From the NCBI GenBank assembly GCA_963693305.1, contig OY855914.1:18633472-18697471 (forward strand): a stretch of 64,000 nucleotides of DNA, in the 5' to 3' direction. Every line of letters starts with the position of its first letter. Within the stretch, counting starts at the first letter, position 1. Below, in pieces: positions 58,204 to 64,000 of the stretch. Below the pieces are notes generated by a model. It had not been told where the DNA came from and did not search any database. It saw nothing but the letters and a program-made list of their open reading frames with translations. Source of the DNA: Meandrina meandrites (lineage: Eukaryota > Cnidaria > Anthozoa > Scleractinia > Meandrinidae). The position numbers and the translations under genes are program-made.

Positions 58204-59033
58204 CTCGCCTTCAATGTTTTAATTCGTCGACGCAATCACCCTAAACTGTGCATGATGCTGGGTAAAAAAATGGATTCTCAAAATGTTATTTTTTTATTTT
58301 TGAAACTGAAACATCTAAAATGAAATCTTACTCGATAATTTTATTTTCTACTTGAACTTCTCAAAGAACGTCTGACGTTGCGTTTCACGGACATCCGGTT
58401 TTTGTTTTCAAAGCTAACAGTATTAAATAAGCTTGACAATAAAGTTCACTCCATATACAAGAAATACTAGCCAAGGAATACGTGTTGGTCTTTATTAGTC
58501 ATTTATTTCAACTGGCATTGGCGTGGTGAGTAACACTTGTCTTGTATTGTACGCTTTTTATAATTACAGCATAATGTCTTTGTTTAGCCATGAGATATAA
58601 ACATGAAACTATCCTTTGTTGTTACAAGTTACAAGTGAAATGTGTCAACGTAGCTTAAAAAAATATCGTGGTGATAGCTTATTCACTATTTATTAGTAAA
58701 TGGTCACTCACTCCCGCGTTAAAGGCTTTGTCGTCATATTTTAAGTCATTTTTCTGATGCACAAATTTTCTTTGAAATTGAAGAAAACTTCAAAAAATAT
58801 TAGAGAGGTTAAGCTTCACGTTTAGTTTTCCCGCGAACGGCAAAAAGGAAACTTTTACCGTTTGCCGTTTATCGCTCAGTACGTCAAAGTGAGTAGTTTG
58901 GTGTTTGGTGTGAGTCAGTAAATTATTTTCCATTTTACTGATGGATTTATTCATTAATTAGAGAAAAAATAAGAAGAATCAGCACCATTCTGACGTTTGC
59001 CGTTTGCCGTTAGAACGTGAAGCTTAAACTCTC

Positions 59034-59035
<2 letters not shown>
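58204..59035. other. No supported feature
   Basis: No credible ORF. A short inverted pair (GTTAAGCTTCACGTT near 58808 and AACGTGAAGCTTAA near 59015) with GTTTGCCGTT motifs suggests a small MITE of about 220 bp just before the AT microsatellite. Confidence 0.45.
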
Positions 59036-59099
<64 letters not shown>

Positions 59100-59106
59100 A
59101 TATATA
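59036..59106. repeat. (TA)n microsatellite
   Basis: About 70 bp of alternating TA with one interruption. Confidence 0.95.
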
Positions 59107-59133
59107 GAGGATATTACACGGTAGCGAGAAGAT

Positions 59134-59228
59134 ATGAATTTTATGTTCGAGTGGCAGAAGCGATATCTCACGAGTGAGCGCAGCTAACGAGTGAGATGTC
59201 GTTTTTGCCACTCGAACATAAAATTCAT
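59134..59228. repeat. 95-nt hairpin
   Basis: ATGAATTTTATGTTCGAGTG pairs with CACTCGAACATAAAATTCAT; the inner arms CATCTCAC/GTGAGATG-like sequence also pair. Probably a fold-back MITE end. Confidence 0.7.
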
Positions 59229-60790
59229 TTCTTTGAGCGTAATGTTCTTTTTATTATATGGAGACCAGATGTAATTGAAATTGCCGATTTTTATTTCATT
59301 GTTTTCGAAAAATCGAGCAAGTTTTACATATCACTGTTCGCCTTCACAGAAAATACAAAGCACCCGTGTTCAGGATATAGAAACACCATACTGAATTCCA
59401 ATCAAACGAATGAAGCCTCGTTATTGGAGCAACGTTTATTTTCTAGGTTATATCGCACAATATCTGCTTAACTACAAATCTTCCTAGTCACAGCATAGAG
59501 AGGCTATGATATAGACGAAACTAGATTTACAAACACTCCTAAGGCAGCCACACACGGGAGAGGGGGGGGAGGGGGGGGGGGGCGCAAAATTAGTTTAAAT
59601 CGCGTAGTATCCGCTATATTACAAACTTAATATTTCCTAGCCACAGCGTAGAGAGAGTGGTTATGATACAAACGAAACTAGATTTAATTGACTTCCAGGA
59701 GGCATACTAATACTGCCTGGAAAACTAAGAAATTCATGGAATATTTTGTCAACTAAATATCGTAACACGTAAGAACTGAAAACATCACTGACTTTTGACT
59801 TGAATCCGATGCGGCAATGTCTTGACGGCCGATAGTTTTCAACTGCTTTTGTTTTCTTCTTTACAACATCTTGCACACTTTGTGAAATTCCTTGCGAAGA
59901 ATTCTCTCTAAAAGCCTTCAAGTCGTCAAGGTTTCCATTAACATGTTCTCAGTCGTCCTTGAGTTTTTCGGAAAACTCATTCTTTTTCGTCGCTTAATTA
60001 AATAAATTAAACCTGCTTGTCGATGCTTGCTCACAACAAACCTGAACGGCACAAGAAACCAAGTTCATTCAACAGAGTAGAAATGGCGCGAATCGTGACG
60101 TCAATGAGCGATATGACACTCGCAAGCGTGTCACACGGAAAATACGACACTCGGGTCCCGGATGGAGTGGCGTAAGGAATCTACGAGTGGTTTAGTTCCC
60201 AGTAAAATACTCTCGTCCATATAATAAATATATATATCGAAACTGTGCTGTCAAGGGCGGATGACGAACGAAAAACTTGGAATGTCAATTTGCAAAACAT
60301 GCCTTGTCACTGTAATAAAAGAATCACGTTCTATAATAGGTTCGCGGATCGACGGTTTTGTCCTTGAAAGGGCGCACGGATTGCAGACGATAGCTACAAA
60401 CAGAGCGGAATTAATTCGCGGATTTCCAAATTCGACGCATTTTTGGGTCACATGCACACTAATCAAACTTCGGATTTCAGATCTTTGCAGGCCTTCCTTG
60501 GCCTTGGTCGCGTTTTGTCCATTTTGTTTTCGGACGAGACTCATGCTAACCTTAAATCTTGTTACGCTGGAATTGACGCATAAACAAGACAGACAAGTAA
60601 TGATACCAAAATTCATGATAAGATTACCATAAACTATGACAACATCTACCACGGTTCGGTACAGTGAAATTGTACATGCAACAAAAGGTTTTCAACTAAT
60701 GCAGATCCGGATTTGAGCGAAAGTGCTCAATGGTAAAACCAGAGCTGTTATAACATAGATTTATGGAGTCGGACTAGTTCAAAACCATTT
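59229..60790. other. Region without a recognised gene
   Basis: Contains a partial direct repeat (CGAAACTAGATTTA with its upstream 40 bp near 59485-59540 and 59640-59690) and overlapping opposite-strand open frames at about 60251-60652. Neither frame shows a domain I recognise. Confidence 0.4.
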
Positions 60791-60840
60791 AATCGCTACT
60801 CTGAGTTTCATGCCTCATGCGAGGCAATCATCAGGCGACT
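60791..60840 (-). ncRNA. Hammerhead ribozyme candidate of the minus-strand Penelope element
   Basis: On the minus strand: stem I AGTCGC (60840-60835) pairs with GCGATT (60796-60791). Then comes core CTGATGA, stem II TGCCTC-GCAT-GAGGCA with a U-U at its base, core GAAA, a 2-bp stem III (CU/AG) with a 3-nt loop, and the cleavage triplet GTA (60799-60797). All conserved core bases are present. It starts 106 nt after the stop of the minus-strand GIY-YIG ORF. Very short stem III is typical of Penelope hammerheads. Activity is not shown. Confidence 0.75.
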
Positions 60841-60946
60841 GCCAGAAAAAAACGGTTACATGTAAAGATATACAAATTTGAAAATAGAGAACAATGAGTA
60901 CTTGCGTGACATGTCAAGATGTTATTGGACGAAAAAAAAATCTATA

Positions 60947-61357
60947 TTAAGCTAACACGGTATTTAACAAGAATTTCTTAGAGTGTCTACTGATCGAAGT
61001 CAGTTCGCTTCTATGATTAAGTGTTGACATTTCTGGTTTGCAAATTATAAAATATTTCTCACAAAGGCACAGATTACATTTTTTGTTGATATTAGAATAC
61101 GATCGTGCTTGTCTTATTTTCCGCCATCTAATCTCGTAGTTGATTTTCCGGTCCTTTAGACTCCATATATATTTGCTGAGCTCGGTTGCATTTTTGTAGC
61201 GTTCGTTTCTGAAGGAGCATGTATGGTTTCGGTACCGTTCTTTAAATGTGGTGTCACAAAGACCGATGTAGGTCTCCTTCGACTGCGGGGTGGTGACCTC
61301 TGCTTGGTAAACAATGTTCCGCTCTTTGCAATTTCCTTCAAGTGGACAATTGCGGAA
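60947..61357 (-). pseudogene. Penelope-like element, GIY-YIG C-terminal fragment (minus)
   Basis: 137 open codons from [14 protein letters not shown] to a TAA. CPLEGNC is followed by NIVYQAEV and [18 protein letters not shown]: the GIY and YIG strands and the conserved Arg of a GIY-YIG nuclease. Then come [24 protein letters not shown] and [10 protein letters not shown]. This C-terminal endonuclease is what distinguishes canonical Penelope-like retroelements. The reverse transcriptase is missing because the copy stops at the junction CAATTG (61347-61352), where an opposite-strand copy begins. No ATG is expected in such a fragment. Confidence 0.88.
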
Positions 61358-61791
61358 AAAGAGACGAATGCCCTTTAAAAGGAACTTGTCTCTCCAAGGA
61401 CATTATTTATCAAGCAACGGTGACGTCATCCAACAACAAAAGTGAAACCTATGTAGGATTAACCGCCACTGAATTCAAAACAAGATGGAGAAATCATCAG
61501 ACATCCTTCAAAAACGAAAAATGCAAGAACAACACCGAACTTAGTAAATATGTCTGGGAACTAAAGTGCAAAAAAGAAAGTTACACAATTGGGTGGAAGA
61601 TCCTTGGAAAAGCGAAGCCATACTCAAATCTCACCAGAAAATGCCAGCTATGCATCGCAGAAAAGCATTTTATCATCACGAAACCGGAGCTGGCAACGTT
61701 GAACAAGCGTAATGAACTCGTTTCGACATGTAGGCACAAAAGAAAGTTTCTCCTAAGATACAATTTAACGAGTACGGCAATTGCTTCTTAG
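61342..61791 (+). pseudogene. Penelope-like element, GIY-YIG C-terminal fragment (plus)
   Basis: About 149 codons: [16 protein letters not shown], then [50 protein letters not shown] and LNKRNELVSTCRHKRKFLL, ending at a TAG. The same GIY-YIG nuclease domain as the minus-strand neighbour, but only about half identical by eye, so it is a different family. The reverse transcriptase is absent. It overlaps the minus-strand frame by 16 bp at the head-to-head junction. A hammerhead candidate follows 107 nt after the stop. Confidence 0.9.
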
Positions 61792-61898
61792 CGCGCGCAT
61801 GTTGATACAGATAGCGCGTGCATAAGTTTTCAATTTTGTTAACGCATAACGCATCTTGCGCGATCATATTGTTTGTGTGCATCTTTCTGGCATCAGTG

Positions 61899-61972
61899 TA
61901 TATGGAGGATAACTGATGAGTGGGTCAACCTCGCGTTGACCTACGAAACATTATTGTATTAAAATCCATATG
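61899..61972 (+). ncRNA. Hammerhead ribozyme candidate of the plus-strand Penelope element
   Basis: Stem I pairs 61899-61912 with 61959-61972 through an internal loop. Core CTGATGA is at 61913-61919. Stem II is ten paired positions (one G-U), GTGGGTCAAC/GTTGACCTAC with loop CTCGC. Core GAAA is at 61945-61948. Stem III is 2 bp (CA/TG) with loop TTAT. The cleavage triplet is GTA with the cut after 61958. All core residues of a type I hammerhead are present. Cleavage is not demonstrated. Confidence 0.82.
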
Positions 61973-62939
61973 AACTCAACACCGGAGTAGTTTTGCTACA
62001 CAATCTATTATAAAAGCTCCTTCATTGTAGAGCACTATCTTGGATTCGACGGTGACCATTAGCTGAACTATATATATATAGCTTACAGTCAAACCGGATG
62101 TTCTTTTGATGGGAACTCTGCAATGTTGTGGTGCAATGTTCCAATATTGATTGGGCGTTTGCTCTACCCAACTTGCAACTTTCAATTCAAATTTGATTGA
62201 GCAAGTTGCAAAGGTAGTTTTCATTTTCCCTGTATAGAACGTAACAATTCCACAGGTTTAGTTCAGATTGCCAAACTGGGAAACCAGAACTTGCTATAGC
62301 AAACTTGAATTGAAAGTTGCAGAAATCCTTCTCTGTTTCTCAAACGAAATGCACCGCGTGGAATCATTTATCCCTTGCAAACACAGAAAGCTAATAATGC
62401 ACCATAAATTAAGAATAAACCTATAGATCTGTAAGCATGCAAGGTTGTTAAAATTGGGGAGGGTTGAAAAAAGAATAATAACGAGACGAACTTCAAAACT
62501 TATAATATTTCAAAGTTTGTGACGAGGAAATGAATGTGAGAAATGAACAGACAAAGGAATTCACTGCTGAAGCTGTTTTCTTACATAGCTTGATATAGTA
62601 AGACTTTTAACTGAAGAAAAATGATTTAATTTGTGACTCATAATCCAAAAAAAAAAAAATAAAAGCCAGTACTCCAAAACGTGGGGAATATTTTCATTGT
62701 GAAGAACGTTTTTAGGTGCAGCTGCTACCGCTAGGAGCTAAGACTAAATAATCGACAAGTCGTAGAGAAAGCCATGTGTCATACCTGAAAGAAAACCAAT
62801 CAGAAAATTATTTAACACTGTAGTTTCAATTATATTTTATGAAGTTTTGTTATTGTTACATATCTCAGATCAAAGGTAATGCGACAGCAATCGATGGCGA
62901 GCCCGTCACAGACAACTACGACACGTATACATTACATCA
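61973..62939. other. No supported gene
   Basis: Contains an imperfect inverted pair, TTGCAACTTTCAATTCAA near 62174 and TTGAATTGAAAGTTGCAG near 62305, perhaps a small MITE. Nothing else recognised. Confidence 0.45.
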
Positions 62940-63047
<108 letters not shown>

Positions 63048-63140
63048 CAGTTGTGGAAAACGAGGACGGACAACTTCGAGCGAAAACAAATATATATACA
63101 GTAAAAAATCTAAAAAAAGTTTAAAAATTTAATAAAAATA

Positions 63141-63167
63141 GACGTTTCGGTCAAAGACCTTCATCAG
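63141..63167 (-). ncRNA. Hammerhead-like core, incomplete
   Basis: The minus strand reads CTGATGA, a 4-bp stem II (GGTC-TTT-GACC), GAAA and CGTC. Core bases are present, but stem I and stem III cannot be completed confidently, so this is a remnant or a dimer-dependent form at best. It lies downstream of the edge GIY-YIG fragment on the same strand. Confidence 0.4.
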
Positions 63168-63714
63168 TTGCAGTGCAAGTGAATAAAAAATTACAATATC
63201 CTTAAATAAGTTTACAGTATAAAAAATGACATAATATTACAAAGATGATTACATAACAGGGCGTGGTAACACATGAAAACGAAAAAATTAACCAATGATT
63301 AACAATCGGTGATTACTAAGCGAGATACTATGACAATGCGGTACAAAACTCAGGAAACACAAAACAAATAAGAATAAATAATCAAATACAATACAAATAA
63401 GATTAAAAAAAAAAAGTAACGTGATTCATCGAGTTAGCTGAAAGTGTGAAGGGACCCGCGTGTGAAATATTCAATATTCAAAAAAGGCGGTCCCAGGTAA
63501 AACTTGTGACAAAATCCCCAAACAAAGCCCTTGAAACTATGCCGCAGCAAGGCACAACAGGCGCCCTGAACAGGGCCCTTAAACAACAATGTAATAAATT
63601 CCCCGATGGGGGCCCCTGAGAAAACCTAGCGCTAACAAAGCTAACAAGATCCAAGGTCAGGGCCTTTGAACAACTAAACCAAGATAACCGCCAAATTTGC
63701 GAGTTATTTTTGCG
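63168..63714. other. Probable 3' region of the edge retroelement
   Basis: No ORF. It lies between the stop of the GIY-YIG fragment and the hammerhead-like core on the minus strand. No other structure recognised. Confidence 0.35.
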
Positions 63715-64000
63715 CTAATTGTAGTTTATTCTTTTTTTCGAGTGGAATTCCTGACGTTTATTCAAGCCAAAGGGTGCCAGAGAGAACAACTGTGCACTCC
63801 AATATGTCTCTTTAGTGATTAAAAGCTTTTCGATGTTGCTAGAATTGTTTGCATTTATCTGCACTTGATCAATACACTGGAAAGAAAAGTCGTTTAAGTC
63901 GTGCGGTGTTCTGTTGAAATGCACCGCTACCTCACAAGTCTTTTTCTTGGTCAGCATAGCAGACTTGTGGTTGCGAAATCTAACTCTAAAATCTGTTGTT
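63715..64000 (-). pseudogene. Penelope-type GIY-YIG C-terminal fragment at the right edge
   Basis: Open from the edge: TDFRVRFRNHKSAMLTKKKT, then CEVAVHFNRTPHDLNDFSFQ, ITKETYWSAQLFSLAPFGLN and RQEFHSKKRINYN to a stop. The VRFRNHKS segment is the Arg-containing helix of a GIY-YIG nuclease; the H-x-N...H and E-YW-QL...GLN pattern is that of another Penelope/GIY-YIG retroelement lineage than the two at 61 kb. The catalytic start lies outside the window. It may be intact beyond the edge. Confidence 0.72.

Noticed and set aside
60251..60652. Overlapping 123- and 133-codon ORFs on opposite strands
   Set aside because: Neither shows a recognisable motif. A membrane-protein reading of the minus frame was considered, but the pattern is too weak.

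Overview
The window looks like nuclear DNA of an anthozoan cnidarian, most likely a stony coral. It is AT-rich and holds four animal-type genes with many short exons and conventional GT-AG introns, separated and invaded by DNA transposons, tRNA-derived SINEs and Penelope-like elements. No prokaryotic operon, CRISPR array or rRNA was seen. The taxon is inferred from gene structure and repeat style, not from a database match.

Host genes occupy 0.3-38.2 kb as two divergent pairs. APEH (minus, first nine exons, running off the left edge) and UBE2N (plus) start 166 bp apart. THNSL1 (minus, seven exons, 750 codons) and POLR1G (plus, seven exons, 362 codons) start 470 bp apart. UBE2N and THNSL1 converge across about 5.7 kb of intergenic DNA. 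All exon boundaries given here were placed by hand, and the reading phase is consistent across every junction. The four are unrelated housekeeping functions (N-acylpeptide hydrolysis, K63 ubiquitin chains, a threonine-synthase-like mitochondrial protein, RNA polymerase I), so the pairing suggests shared promoters rather than a pathway.

Introns are packed with mobile DNA: a 74-bp satellite with a Crypton-like ORF fragment (APEH), a TIR element holding telomere-like repeats (UBE2N), a hAT fragment with a BED-type zinc finger (THNSL1), and fold-back elements with 9-bp target duplications (THNSL1 and POLR1G).

From 38.2 kb to the right edge I found no host gene. A 12-kb element with long inverted ends and Harbinger coding remnants (39.7-51.7 kb) contains a second TIR element, which contains a TTAA-flanked element, which contains a fourth one. 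A 4-kb fold-back element (52.2-56.2 kb) has arms built of about 107-bp tandem units. After a 132-bp minisatellite and a LINE fragment, the last 3 kb hold a Penelope-like cluster: two different GIY-YIG endonuclease ORFs fused head to head, each followed about 107 nt after its stop by a sequence that folds as a hammerhead ribozyme, and a third GIY-YIG fragment at the edge. This cluster and the nested 12-kb block are the most unusual parts of the window.
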